Notes under the pieces: generated by a model
Databases searched by the model: none
Told to the model about the DNA's origin: nothing
The model's input: only the letters and a program-made list of their open reading frames with translations
Virus record (IMG/VR): IMGVR_UViG_3300037963_001985
Span: 1-31,350 of that record
Source: a virus
DNA length: 31,350 nucleotides
Strand: one strand, 5' to 3'
Shown: positions 16,813 through 24,445 of the stretch, in pieces
Layout: each line of letters begins with the position of its first letter
Position numbering within the stretch: position 1 is the stretch's first letter
Translations under genes and position numbers: made by a program

Positions 16813-17577
16813 TTAATAATTATCCTCTAATTCTTTGATTGTCACAATAGGTAGTCCAAGTTTCTCTGCTTTTTTGTAAGAGCTTGAACCTGTCTTTGAA
16901 TCATCTTCGCAGACTAAGTATTGTGTTGTTTTGGTTACTGATGATTTTACTTCCCAACCGAGTGACGCTAAATGTGTTGCTGCGGCATTTCGATTAGGAA
17001 AGTCGTTTAGTTTGCCTGTAATACACACTACACCTTTTTGCTGTATAGTATTACTGACTGGTTTTTCTGTTACTAAATACTGATTCCATTCGGTTTGTAA
17101 TTCTGGAATCCAGTCTGTTTCGATCCAAGCCATTAAGTTGTTTGCAGCTTTATCGCCACCACCTACTTCGCGTATAGCTTCATACGTCAGGTCGTCTATT
17201 TTAATTGAGCCTAGCTTCTTGGCTAGTGAAGTACCTACTAAAGGTATTGACATTCCTGAGATAAAATCTGATACGTAGATTTTTTTATTAAGTCGGTCTT
17301 GAATCTGAGCTACTAAGTTGCTTGAGGTTTTATCCCCTATCCCTTTTGTTTTACAAAACTCTTCCGTAAGAGTTAATAGCTCGTTAATATGAGAAATCTC
17401 TAGTTTATTAACAGTGACCTCTCCGAATCCCTTGATTTTTAAAATCTTACAAAAGTGCTGTACGCGCTTAGTAGATTGTGCAGGACATGATTTAGAGTTT
17501 CGACAGAACAATTGACTGTTTACTGTCTCTAGCTCACTTCCGCAGGAGGGACATTCTGTTGGTACTAAAATTTCCAT
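16813..17577 (-). CDS. ligB: NAD+-dependent DNA ligase, C-terminal subunit (LigB)
   Basis: This 254-residue protein carries the C-terminal half of a bacterial-type NAD+ ligase: a four-cysteine zinc finger (C9, C12, C25, C31), then helix-hairpin-helix DNA-binding segments (KIKGFGEVTVNKL, KGIGDKTSSNLV, VGTSLAKKL), and a C-terminal BRCT domain from about residue 180 (VCITGKLNDF...GWEVKSSV). It lacks the adenylation domain, which is encoded separately by ligA. T5 also splits its ligase into LigA and LigB, so this is ancestral to the group and not a recent break. It has its own promoter and a stem-loop leader (17599-17684). Confidence 0.93.
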   Translation of the reverse strand: MEILVPTECPSCGSELETVNSQLFCRNSKSCPAQSTKRVQHFCKILKIKGFGEVTVNKLEISHINELLTLTEEFCKTKGIGDKTSSNLVAQIQDRLNKKIYVSDFISGMSIPLVGTSLAKKLGSIKIDDLTYEAIREVGGGDKAANNLMAWIETDWIPELQTEWNQYLVTEKPVSNTIQQKGVVCITGKLNDFPNRNAAATHLASLGWEVKSSVTKTTQYLVCEDDSKTGSSSYKKAEKLGLPIVTIKELEDNY

Positions 17578-17598
17578 AGTTATTCCTTGGTCAGGTCT

Positions 17599-17640
17599 GG
17601 GAGAGAACTTCCTAGGTTTACGGAGAAGTTCTTATCTCCC
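17599..17640 (-). promoter_or_regulatory. Stem-loop in the ligB 5' leader
   Basis: On the minus strand GGGAG plus AGAACTTC pairing is formed by 17640-17636 with 17603-17599 and 17632-17625 with 17611-17604. A 3-nt bulge separates the two helices, and the loop has 13 nt. No U-tract follows, so it is not a standard terminator. It lies just downstream of the promoter at 17656-17684 and about 20 nt before the ligB start, where it could stabilise the mRNA or limit translation. Confidence 0.7.
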
Positions 17641-17655
17641 CCAAACCATGAAAGT

Positions 17656-17684
17656 ATTATATACACGTTTGTCAAAAATTACAA
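17656..17684 (-). promoter_or_regulatory. Sigma70-like promoter for ligB
   Basis: On the minus strand the -35 box TTGTAA (17684-17679), a 17-nt spacer and the -10 box TATAAT (17661-17656) sit in the ligA-ligB gap. The -35 region is preceded by AAAAAATCAC, shared with the promoter at 25105-25133. Confidence 0.82.
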
Positions 17685-17714
17685 GTGATTTTTTGATTTA
17701 TATCACCGTGTACT

Positions 17715-18686
17715 CTAATCAATACGGGAAACTACACAAGGTATAATCTCACCGCTGCGAACAATGCCTACCTTGCATCCTATTTCTAAGTCTAGCGCCT
17801 TTATAAATTCTATATTGTTAAGAGTAGCGCGAGATACTTTCGCATCCCCTACCATAACAGGTTCTAGAATCGCCACTGGAGAAACCTTGCCGCTTTTTCC
17901 AGTCTGCCAAACTACGTCTAAAAGAGTAGTCTCCACAGCCTCAGCATTCTCCTTGAAAGCAAAAGCTCCTTTTGGAAACTTAGAGGTAAAGCCATGCGCT
18001 TTGAATTGAGCGTTACTAGATAGTCTGTACACAATTCCGTCTGTTAGAAAGCTTGCTGTTCCATAAGCAGAGGCTAAACCATCTTCTATCTGTAGTTCAG
18101 TTACAGGCAAAAATCCGTTTCGGTATAATAACTTCATGTCATCCGGATATGAGGTAGTAATACCAATAGAAGATTCCGAGGTTTGTACAGAGTAGGCAAC
18201 AAATTCAATAGATCCTTCTACAACCTTGCTAGAGTACTCGTCGAAGTCTTTAAGGTTTAAAGCTCCAGATACGTAATTCCGTGCATTAGGCATAGTGTGG
18301 CTACAAACTACTTCTCCAGTAATTTGTACTAAATCCTTGTCGGTTTCGATCTTATGTGGAACAAGCTGTCGGATTTTATCTGTTATATCGCGCCCTTTAA
18401 ATCCATCGCCTCTAGTAAGAGACAATGTATAATTTCCTTGGACGTATAATATTGAGATAGCAGCTCCGTCTAGCTTGGGAGTCTCGGTACATCTTTCGAT
18501 GCTTAGTGGGGCATCCTGCATGTCGTAGCACTTTTGAAGTGAGTACATTCTAAATGCGTGAGGTGTGTCTCCGTTACCAGAGATAGTTTGGCCGTACATA
18601 CGTTCTAATGTGTCGTATTGCTCATTAGTAAGGATTGGGTTTCCATCGTAGTAGGCTTCAGAAGCAGTTTTAAGTAGTTCTTTCAT
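17715..18686 (-). CDS. ligA: NAD+-dependent DNA ligase, N-terminal adenylation subunit (LigA)
   Basis: This 323-residue protein holds the N-terminal half of an NAD+ ligase. A short domain Ia for NAD+ (SEAYYDGNPILTNEQYD, residues 8-25) comes first. The nucleotidyltransferase core has adenylated lysine K71 in PKLDGAA and TRGDGFKGRDIT. The end is an OB-fold-like region with VWQTGKSGKVSPVA and IVRSGEIIP. The zinc, HhH and BRCT parts are in ligB downstream, so sealing nicks should need both subunits. Its start overlaps the PC4-like gene by 17 nt, and 137 nt separate it from ligB, an unusually large gap for this cluster. Confidence 0.94.
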   Translation of the reverse strand: MKELLKTASEAYYDGNPILTNEQYDTLERMYGQTISGNGDTPHAFRMYSLQKCYDMQDAPLSIERCTETPKLDGAAISILYVQGNYTLSLTRGDGFKGRDITDKIRQLVPHKIETDKDLVQITGEVVCSHTMPNARNYVSGALNLKDFDEYSSKVVEGSIEFVAYSVQTSESSIGITTSYPDDMKLLYRNGFLPVTELQIEDGLASAYGTASFLTDGIVYRLSSNAQFKAHGFTSKFPKGAFAFKENAEAVETTLLDVVWQTGKSGKVSPVAILEPVMVGDAKVSRATLNNIEFIKALDLEIGCKVGIVRSGEIIPCVVSRID

Positions 18687-18954
18687 TTCGTTTCTCTAGT
18701 AAAGTTTCTAACACTTCTGCTTTAGACAGAAGATCTACCAAGGCTTCAAACAGAGCCAGTGTGGTATCTAGAGTATACGGGACTGTAAATCCGTTCTTTG
18801 TTGGAGCGTAAACTCCTTCAAAATCTAAATACCATTCCCGAACTGAAAGATAAGACTTACCTCTGAACTCGGTTACTGACAGCTTGTATAAGATTCCTTT
18901 TTCGTCGTTTTTGAATAGTTCGACTTCTAGTTTATCTACGTGACCTTCCAGCAT
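18670..18954 (-). CDS. PC4-like ssDNA-binding / transcription cofactor protein
   Basis: This 94-residue protein has a central stretch FRGKSYLSVREWYLDFEG followed by PTKNGFTVPY. It closely follows the PC4 (SUB1) ssDNA-binding pattern: RGk-x-y-l-x-iRe-wy, then PtkkGisl. PC4 domains dimerise and bind melted DNA, acting in transcription or replication. The C-terminal helix is leucine-rich (LALFEALVDLLSKAEVLETLL), as expected for the dimer helix. ATG 18954 has AGGGA upstream. It overlaps ligA downstream and the previous gene upstream. Function is inferred from the motif. Confidence 0.72.
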   Translation of the reverse strand: MLEGHVDKLEVELFKNDEKGILYKLSVTEFRGKSYLSVREWYLDFEGVYAPTKNGFTVPYTLDTTLALFEALVDLLSKAEVLETLLEKRNERTT

Positions 18955-19276
18955 TGCTATTCCCTAGTACAGAACTCAGGGGTACAATCTTAACAATTCT
19001 AGATAGTGGTAAGAATCGTAACTTGTATGAGTTCCAACTCCACACCGCAACTCTGTTGTTATTCAGCACATTTACACTACCATCCTCATTGGCTACTATA
19101 TGATAACTACCATCGGAGTTTTTACGTCTGGCATTATCAGGTAATTCCTTTTCTATGTAGGAAGACTCGTGTAAGTCACGAGTCCCCGTAAGGTAGGTAA
19201 TTTGATTGCTACCACTTTTTCGGTAATACAGGTAGAAGTCGCCTTGTGCGTTACGCTCAAAAGTTTTTGCATCCAT
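18932..19276 (-). CDS. Hypothetical protein upstream of the PC4-like gene
   Basis: This 114-residue protein of unknown family has an aromatic-rich beta-type N-terminal half (FYLYYRKSGSNQITYL) and a basic C-terminus (GNSNAGRSRR). It overlaps the PC4-like gene by 23 nt, so the two are probably co-translated. No enzymatic residues or membrane segments were seen. Confidence 0.72.
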   Translation of the reverse strand: MDAKTFERNAQGDFYLYYRKSGSNQITYLTGTRDLHESSYIEKELPDNARRKNSDGSYHIVANEDGSVNVLNNNRVAVWSWNSYKLRFLPLSRIVKIVPLSSVLGNSNAGRSRR

Positions 19277-19280
19277 ATTA

Positions 19281-19676
19281 TTACCCCTTTAGTGCTGTTG
19301 CTTGTGTTAGAACGCTTGTGAAGTACTGCGCAGCTTTACCTGTTAGTTTAGTCACGATATCTTCGTCGATTAGGTCTTCGTCGATAGTTGCAATCGCAGT
19401 TTTTAGTTCTTCAATTGCTTGTGCTTTATTAACACGCTTAGCGCCAGTTGAGCCGTCAGCAGATTTAGCTGCTTTAGCGGTTGGAGTTTTCTTGACGTAA
19501 ACGTCAGCTTTCGATAAAATAATACGCACACCGTTAACGGTCTTATCAAACTGCTCTGATAAGCTCTTTACGATACCCGCACTGTGGTCGCCGCGCTCTT
19601 CTTCTGGAAATTTTTCAATTTCCGTTACGTATTGCGCAATTAGTTCATCTTTTGATTCAGGTGTCCAGTCAGACAT
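19281..19676 (-). CDS. Small D5-repeat-like DNA-binding protein
   Basis: This 131-residue protein has an N-terminal unit (about 3-62) that reads like one repeat of the D5-like protein: an aromatic-acidic start DWTPESKDELIAQY, then a helix, then a recognition-like KTVNGVRIILSKADVYV. A Lys/Ala-rich linker (KKTPTAKAAKSADGSTGAKR) and a helical C-terminal segment follow. It sits directly downstream of a good sigma70-like promoter (19709-19737), with AGAAGGAAAT before ATG 19676, so it is probably well expressed. Regulation or compaction of phage DNA is inferred. A single-repeat paralogue of the D5-like protein is the simplest reading. Confidence 0.68.
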   Translation of the reverse strand: MSDWTPESKDELIAQYVTEIEKFPEEERGDHSAGIVKSLSEQFDKTVNGVRIILSKADVYVKKTPTAKAAKSADGSTGAKRVNKAQAIEELKTAIATIDEDLIDEDIVTKLTGKAAQYFTSVLTQATALKG

Positions 19677-19708
19677 TTTTTATTTCCTTCTTTTATTATT
19701 GAAAAGGT

Positions 19709-19737
19709 ATTATATTATGATTTGGGCTTTTGGTCAA
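19709..19737 (-). promoter_or_regulatory. Sigma70-like promoter for the small D5-repeat gene
   Basis: On the minus strand TTGACC (19737-19732), a 17-nt spacer and TATAAT (19714-19709) lie 33 nt upstream of the start at 19676. Confidence 0.88.
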
Positions 19738-19742
19738 GAAAT

Positions 19743-19835
19743 TTAATGAATTTCTGACTTACTAAACCCTAACGCGTCTACTCGTGTGTCTAGCTTACCA
19801 GAGCTAGCTGCTTCTGCTGTGGTAATATTACTCAT
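19743..19835 (-). CDS. Small 30-residue ORF after the coiled-coil gene
   Basis: ATG at 19835 overlaps the stop of the upstream coiled-coil gene (ATGAGTAA), and the frame runs to TAA at 19743, giving 30 residues (MSNITTAEAASS at the start, SKSEIH at the end). The stop-start overlap is the same arrangement as in proven gene pairs of this cluster. The ORF ends just before the -35 box of the next promoter, so coding and regulation do not overlap. No family was recognised. Confidence 0.45.
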   Translation of the reverse strand: MSNITTAEAASSGKLDTRVDALGFSKSEIH

Positions 19836-20394
19836 CTTCATACTCTTCTTCTACTACAAATTTTACGGAGAAGCCAGAGGTTTCGACACCGTACTCTTCC
19901 ATTAAGCTCTTAATCTCACTATCTAACCCCGTAGCTACATCAGACAGTAGTTGGTTGACTTCATCCTTAAAGCGATAATGACGTAGTTCTATACTAGCTG
20001 TCTCTAGCTCTTTTTGTTGTTCATTGATTATTTCTTGCTTCTTATCAAGATCCTGGGTTATATCCTTGATGGTACTATTAGCCTTAAACAGTTTTGACTC
20101 AATATCAGTTACGTACTGTTTCACGCATTGCTCTTTCTTCTCATAGTCTTCACATCGCTTCTCAAGCTTATTAACCATACACTTGGTTTCATTAACTATC
20201 ATTTCTTTTTCAGAGACAGTTTGCTCAAGTTTACTTTGGAGCTCTTTAATCTGAAAATCTTTTTTACGTGTAACAACGACTAAGTCGTTCTCCATTAGTT
20301 GTTTTATTTCAGCAATACGCTTTTTCAGCGCAGTATTCTCTTTTCGTACTGCGTCTGCACACGTTGCAAAGTTTTCATCGGTTTGTTTAGTCAT
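19828..20394 (-). CDS. Coiled-coil protein of unknown function
   Basis: In this 188-residue protein residues 15-140 form a long predicted coiled coil with heptad Leu/Ile/Val and many Glu/Lys. An acidic C-terminal domain ends in EEEYEDE. It carries several cysteines (C12, and others near residues 75, 85 and 95) without a zinc-site spacing. No membrane segment or catalytic motif was seen. The start ATG 20394 has a weak TAGGAT upstream. Its abundance of coiled coil suggests oligomerisation or a scaffold role, but no function can be assigned. Confidence 0.72.
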   Translation of the reverse strand: MTKQTDENFATCADAVRKENTALKKRIAEIKQLMENDLVVVTRKKDFQIKELQSKLEQTVSEKEMIVNETKCMVNKLEKRCEDYEKKEQCVKQYVTDIESKLFKANSTIKDITQDLDKKQEIINEQQKELETASIELRHYRFKDEVNQLLSDVATGLDSEIKSLMEEYGVETSGFSVKFVVEEEYEDE

Positions 20395-20430
20395 AATATA
20401 TTCTATAATCCTAGTTAGTTTATCTATGAT

Positions 20431-20502
20431 CTATTTACTAGCTTCAAGCTCGCGCTTAGTTAGGTCGGTTAATTCTTGCTGCGATGCCATAGTATACGGC
20501 AT
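20431..20502 (-). CDS. Possible 23-residue ORF
   Basis: This short frame starts at ATG 20502, a few bases after the stop of the HTH-protein gene, and ends at TAG 20431. The peptide (MPYTMASQQELTDL...) is helical and charged and has a second in-frame ATG at codon 5. No convincing ribosome site precedes either start. It fills an otherwise empty 115-nt gap in a very compact operon, which is the only argument for it. Confidence 0.25.
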   Translation of the reverse strand: MPYTMASQQELTDLTKRELEASK

Positions 20503-20509
20503 CACAAAA

Positions 20510-21178
20510 TTACTTAGTTCGTTTGTTGGCATTTTTTACACCCTCGTTAACTTTTATCAAAATATCGTCATCGGACATTGCAGACTTGATAAGTCCTTTA
20601 ACATCCACCCCAAGCTCTATCAGATGCTCAAGCGACCCAAGCTCTTCTGGAGGTTGATAACAATACTGGTTCATAGACTCGTTGATTACTTTGACACGAT
20701 ACGCATTTTTAAATTTCGCCTTAACGATACCAATCGAGCCATACTTGGCTACCCATACGTATTGTCCGTTTTCAAAAGAATCCGCCATACATTCATCAGG
20801 TAACAAAGGCGGGTTAAGCTCGTTTACACGCTCGTTAGTTCTAAGAAGAGCACCGTGCTTTTCTAGATGGTATTTAAGAATAGCTGTGCTACGGTAGTAG
20901 TTATCTGATAGTTCAGCTAAAGAATCACCAGACAAATAATCTGTGATGATATTTACTACTTCGGCTTTTGTAACAGGTTCTTTACGCTTCTTAGCGCGAA
21001 GTCGCTTGTCTCTTTCTAGACCTTGCTGATAATCTTCGATAAGCGTACCTAGACGCTTAGTATTATACGCAATGCCAAGCATCTCACAGGCAGCTTTTTT
21101 AGTCGCTTTATCTGTTTCCAAATAAGCGATTACACTCTCCATTTGTTCTGGAGTTACATCAAGTTTAGCTCTAGCCAT
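20510..21178 (-). CDS. Putative HTH DNA-binding protein
   Basis: This 222-residue protein has two helix-turn-helix-like stretches, at about residues 25-52 (ATKKAACEMLGIAYNTKRL) and 72-110 (AEVVNIITDYLSGDSLAEL, then RSTAILKYHLEKHG), separated by a very basic linker (RDKRLRAKKRKE). A C-terminal beta-rich region follows (GQYVWVAKYGSIGIVKAKF), resembling a small SH3/KOW-like barrel. GAGGAG lies close to ATG 21178, so translation should be strong. A transcriptional or replication regulator is inferred. The family was not named with certainty. Confidence 0.7.
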   Translation of the reverse strand: MARAKLDVTPEQMESVIAYLETDKATKKAACEMLGIAYNTKRLGTLIEDYQQGLERDKRLRAKKRKEPVTKAEVVNIITDYLSGDSLAELSDNYYRSTAILKYHLEKHGALLRTNERVNELNPPLLPDECMADSFENGQYVWVAKYGSIGIVKAKFKNAYRVKVINESMNQYCYQPPEELGSLEHLIELGVDVKGLIKSAMSDDDILIKVNEGVKNANKRTK

Positions 21179-21180
21179 AA

Positions 21181-21426
21181 TTATAGCTCCTCTACTGACA
21201 TTACACTATCGTTTCTAAAAGAACGCCAACCTTTTGCTTCAAGGTCGTAAACAGGCGTAACGTCCTCCGGACGTGTGTTACGCATTCCGCCTTTAAGTGT
21301 AGGATTTACGATTTCTGGTTGCAAGGTACAAACCATCTTGCGGATAGATTTGTCAACTTTCTGAAATGTTACTACCATAGCGCCTTGTTTTGCATCTTCT
21401 ACAAACTTAACTCTATCGAATTTCAT
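21181..21426 (-). CDS. Small SH3-barrel-like phage protein (DUF2693-like)
   Basis: This 81-residue protein has VVTFQKVDKSIRKMVCTL followed by PVYDLEAKGWRSFRNDSV. This is the common phage pattern 'vtFtK.DGtiR.M.cTL ... v.Dle.gaWRsFr.dsi', of unknown function and with a predicted SH3-like barrel. It is the first gene downstream of the promoter at 21456-21484 and lies 2 nt before the HTH gene. Similar genes occur in many unrelated phages, usually among early genes. Confidence 0.72.
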   Translation of the reverse strand: MKFDRVKFVEDAKQGAMVVTFQKVDKSIRKMVCTLQPEIVNPTLKGGMRNTRPEDVTPVYDLEAKGWRSFRNDSVMSVEEL

Positions 21427-21455
21427 AATCTTTCCTCATTTCTTAATATACGTAT

Positions 21456-21484
21456 ATTATATTAGATTATAAGAGATTTAGCAA
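21456..21484 (-). promoter_or_regulatory. Sigma70-like promoter inside the end of the preceding gene
   Basis: On the minus strand -35 TTGCTA (21484-21479), a 17-nt spacer and -10 TATAAT (21461-21456) overlap the last codons of the gene ending at 21467. A palindromic ATATACGTATAT follows at the likely transcript start and could be an operator. Confidence 0.72.
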
Positions 21485-21730
21485 TTCTTTTCTTAATTTT
21501 CCTGCTTCTGAGAGTATCTGAATATATGTGTTGTGAGGGTTGAAGTTATCTATTCTAAAGCTATGCTCTAATAACTCTGGAAATAATCGTACCACAAGGG
21601 GTACTACTTGACATCTGGTTTTGTCTACCTCTTTAAGTTTTGGTTGGTTAGGGTTTTTGGTTGGAGCACGCCTACGCTTTCTAGGCGGGCGTGCTTTATG
21701 TGGGTTAGCTAAGTCATCAAACGATTTCAC
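21467..21730 (-). CDS. Small basic hypothetical protein
   Basis: This 87-residue protein has a strongly basic N-terminal third (HKARPPRKRRRAPTKNPNQ) and a hydrophobic, helical remainder ending in KLRKELLNLL. It overlaps the large primase/helicase gene by 14 nt and is therefore probably co-translated with it. The basic tail suggests nucleic-acid binding. The family was not recognised. Its 3' end contains the promoter for the next gene. Confidence 0.68.
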   Translation of the reverse strand: MKSFDDLANPHKARPPRKRRRAPTKNPNQPKLKEVDKTRCQVVPLVVRLFPELLEHSFRIDNFNPHNTYIQILSEAGKLRKELLNLL

Positions 21731-24443
21731 AGGCTTTTTCCTCTTTGTTAAGTGGATTCTCGTAGCCCTTGAACAAGCAATAGCGTCTATACAACTCTTT
21801 TACCTCTTCTACATCGTCTAATGTTTCTATCATACACCTTTTAAGGACATTTTTAGCATAGGCCATGCTTGGTCTAGCTTGTTGTCCTGTCGCTAAGTAA
21901 AAGTGCTTACCTTTCTCTCTAAGAGCTACCATTAGCTTTTGAGTAGATGCTTTACTAATCTCTTCCCAGAACACTGGAATAATAGAGTGTAGGAAGTCTA
22001 GCTTCTCTTCAATCTTTAACTGAACAAAAGCATGAGCATCGTCAAAGCTGATACTGTCTTCATCTACGTCGTATAACGCACAATAAAGCATTTTCAACTC
22101 ATAGGCATCGTTGTGCCTTGGTATGAATGACTCTGCTTTAGAATTTAGTAACGCTGTTGCTCTTTCGATATAGTAATCTTCTTTAGCTGCGGCTTCATCT
22201 GGCGGCTCATAAGGGTCTGTAATGGCTTCTATTTTACATCCTGCCCTAATTAGGTAATAATTAAATGTACCTAAGTAAGACCTGAACTCTCGTTCTCGTC
22301 TTAGAGCAAAACTATGTCTAGCTTTTTCAAACCATCCCGATTCTACCTTAGAGTCCTTATATCCGGTTACGTAACCTTTGATATTACTAAAAAAGTAATG
22401 AACTTCACTAGGACTACGCTCACGCATTAAAGCCTGAAATCGCATATTTGGAGTATGGTTAGAAGTCTTAGTTATTACGAAAACTGCATCGAAATAGCTA
22501 AAGTCAACTCCATTAGTGACGCTAGGGGAGCATAGGAGAGCATCCACTCGCATGCCTTCGAGTGCAACGTCTGTATCGTTAATGATTTGCTGTACGTCTG
22601 AATCCATTTTAGAATTTGCATGGGCTACCTTTATGTTTTTGGTTGGGCAGGCTCTTGATAGAGTTTTCTGCATTATATTAAGCTTGTCGGGCCCTTGGTC
22701 GGTAACGACCAGCGCCTTAGAACCTGTCTCTAACGACCCTTGAACAGCTCCCCATATAGAGGATTCTTTGTGGTGTCGATAAGCAGGTATATTTTTTAAA
22801 TTTGGGCGATAGTGATCTACTCGGTAAAAATCTCTGTTACCTTCAACTAGCTCTATGTATTGCGCTACAGTCTCTTCTGATAAGTCCCCATCAGATAAAA
22901 CTACCACTTTAGTATAAGTGAGTAATTCAAATAAAATTTCCCTAATTTGAAACCTAACCTCATCATCGATAATTTTAGCAAACAATAGGTTGTTTAGTAC
23001 CGAGTCAGCTTCATCGATAAACAAGAAGTCAAAGTCTCTAGTGAAATCTTTAATCTTTACTAAGCTATGTAGAGTTCCTGATAGTCTATCCAGTGATCCA
23101 GTCGCGAAGTCTAACCTTGCTTGAGGCGAGCGAAAGTCTCCAGCTTTGAATCTGGCAGCGTTTGATTCTACTAACGCGGATGTATCAGTAAGTGCTAAGA
23201 ATTTTCCTTTAATATAGCCGTTTCTTAACCAAGTTTCAACAGTATGTGTTTTACCCGTACCCAACGATGCCTTTAGAAATACTACACCGTCACTAGGCAT
23301 TTTTTCTTTATTAATGTCTAAGTATTTTGGTAAAGACCCACTTTGAATAGTGGATATAGGAAGTTTTTCATACTCATTAGGTATGCTTCTAACAGAGTTG
23401 TTTTTTATCTCTATTATAGCTGCGGCTTTGGCTTGGTTTACGTAGTCTTGCTCAGAACCTGGACGTTTCTTCTCTAGGACTTTTTTAACCATAGAATCGA
23501 GTAAGTCTATGTTAAAGGTATCCTGAACAGCCTCATGGTATAATGAAATTATTTTAGTACGCAAGCCGGATTCGGCTATATTCCAGTTTTCTACAACAGA
23601 CCATTTTCTCCAAAACGCTTCTGATGCTTCTGAACCACCATCTATTTGTTGCAGGTACTCATAGACCTCCTCTTCCGAGGCTCGCACAGTCTTTGCGTAA
23701 GATGAAATAGTATCAGGTATTCTAGCTACTACTCCATATTCATAGACGGTTCTTGGGCTTCTAATAAAAGGGTCGTCTACACCAATGAACATTGGGGCAG
23801 CCGTATAATGCGCTTGTACGTCATGGTACAATGCGGTGTCTACTAACTCATCGCTAGTATCAAAAATTTCCTTATATCTAGAGTTAACTTGCATAAATAA
23901 ATTACGAAGTTGCCCTTGCGTAAGATTAGAATCATTTTCTATCCACAAGTGAATACGGATATTTTCAGTCATACCTGCTTTAGCAGACGCTTGGCAAATA
24001 AAAGCCATGTCGTCAGGGAAGACCTCCGGATCGCATTTATGTAGTAAATTACAGACGTAATTTCCCTGCGAAATAAGGTCAGTAGCAGATATATGAGCTG
24101 GACGAATGATTCCGTCAACGTCTATTGCTATAATTTTCGATGGATGTGGTTCAACCTCGTCTACTCGACGAAAAACCTTATCACCTTGTTTTGCTCTACA
24201 ATACTTATGCCTAATAACCAACTTTTGAGGGTCATTTTCTAGGCTTTGAAGTACCGGTAAGAGTTGTTGCAAGCAATCTGGGTCGTAAAACGACCCTAGC
24301 TTGTATCGCTTACGGGCATTAGCAGGTTTTTCACCGCTCCCCGTAAAACGTTTACAGAAATAGGTATCTACCGCTAATACGCGGTAGAACCCGTTTTCAT
24401 TTTTATCGTTATAGTCGCAAGCCTCAAGAACTTGTAACGTCAT
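21717..24443 (-). CDS. AEP primase-like domain fused to UL9-type origin-binding helicase
   Basis: In this 908-residue protein the N-terminal part resembles an archaeo-eukaryotic primase: IAIDVDG with D108 and D110, NIRIHLWIEND with H165, and VDTALYHDVQAHYTAAP with D202, giving the D-x-D, H, D metal/nucleotide set. The C-terminal part is an SF2-like helicase of the Herpes_ori_bp (UL9) type: Walker A ASLGTGKTHT (GTGKT 395-399), motif II FIDEAD (477-480), PSVTNGVDFSYFD and FQALMRERSP (motif VI). T5-like phages encode a putative replication-origin-binding protein in this region. Origin recognition and opening, possibly with priming, is the inferred role. ATG 24443 has GAGGAAG upstream. The structured non-coding stretch 24446-24728 lies directly upstream. 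Confidence 0.85.
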   Translation of the reverse strand: MTLQVLEACDYNDKNENGFYRVLAVDTYFCKRFTGSGEKPANARKRYKLGSFYDPDCLQQLLPVLQSLENDPQKLVIRHKYCRAKQGDKVFRRVDEVEPHPSKIIAIDVDGIIRPAHISATDLISQGNYVCNLLHKCDPEVFPDDMAFICQASAKAGMTENIRIHLWIENDSNLTQGQLRNLFMQVNSRYKEIFDTSDELVDTALYHDVQAHYTAAPMFIGVDDPFIRSPRTVYEYGVVARIPDTISSYAKTVRASEEEVYEYLQQIDGGSEASEAFWRKWSVVENWNIAESGLRTKIISLYHEAVQDTFNIDLLDSMVKKVLEKKRPGSEQDYVNQAKAAAIIEIKNNSVRSIPNEYEKLPISTIQSGSLPKYLDINKEKMPSDGVVFLKASLGTGKTHTVETWLRNGYIKGKFLALTDTSALVESNAARFKAGDFRSPQARLDFATGSLDRLSGTLHSLVKIKDFTRDFDFLFIDEADSVLNNLLFAKIIDDEVRFQIREILFELLTYTKVVVLSDGDLSEETVAQYIELVEGNRDFYRVDHYRPNLKNIPAYRHHKESSIWGAVQGSLETGSKALVVTDQGPDKLNIMQKTLSRACPTKNIKVAHANSKMDSDVQQIINDTDVALEGMRVDALLCSPSVTNGVDFSYFDAVFVITKTSNHTPNMRFQALMRERSPSEVHYFFSNIKGYVTGYKDSKVESGWFEKARHSFALRREREFRSYLGTFNYYLIRAGCKIEAITDPYEPPDEAAAKEDYYIERATALLNSKAESFIPRHNDAYELKMLYCALYDVDEDSISFDDAHAFVQLKIEEKLDFLHSIIPVFWEEISKASTQKLMVALREKGKHFYLATGQQARPSMAYAKNVLKRCMIETLDDVEEVKELYRRYCLFKGYENPLNKEEKACEIV

Positions 24444-24445
24444 TA

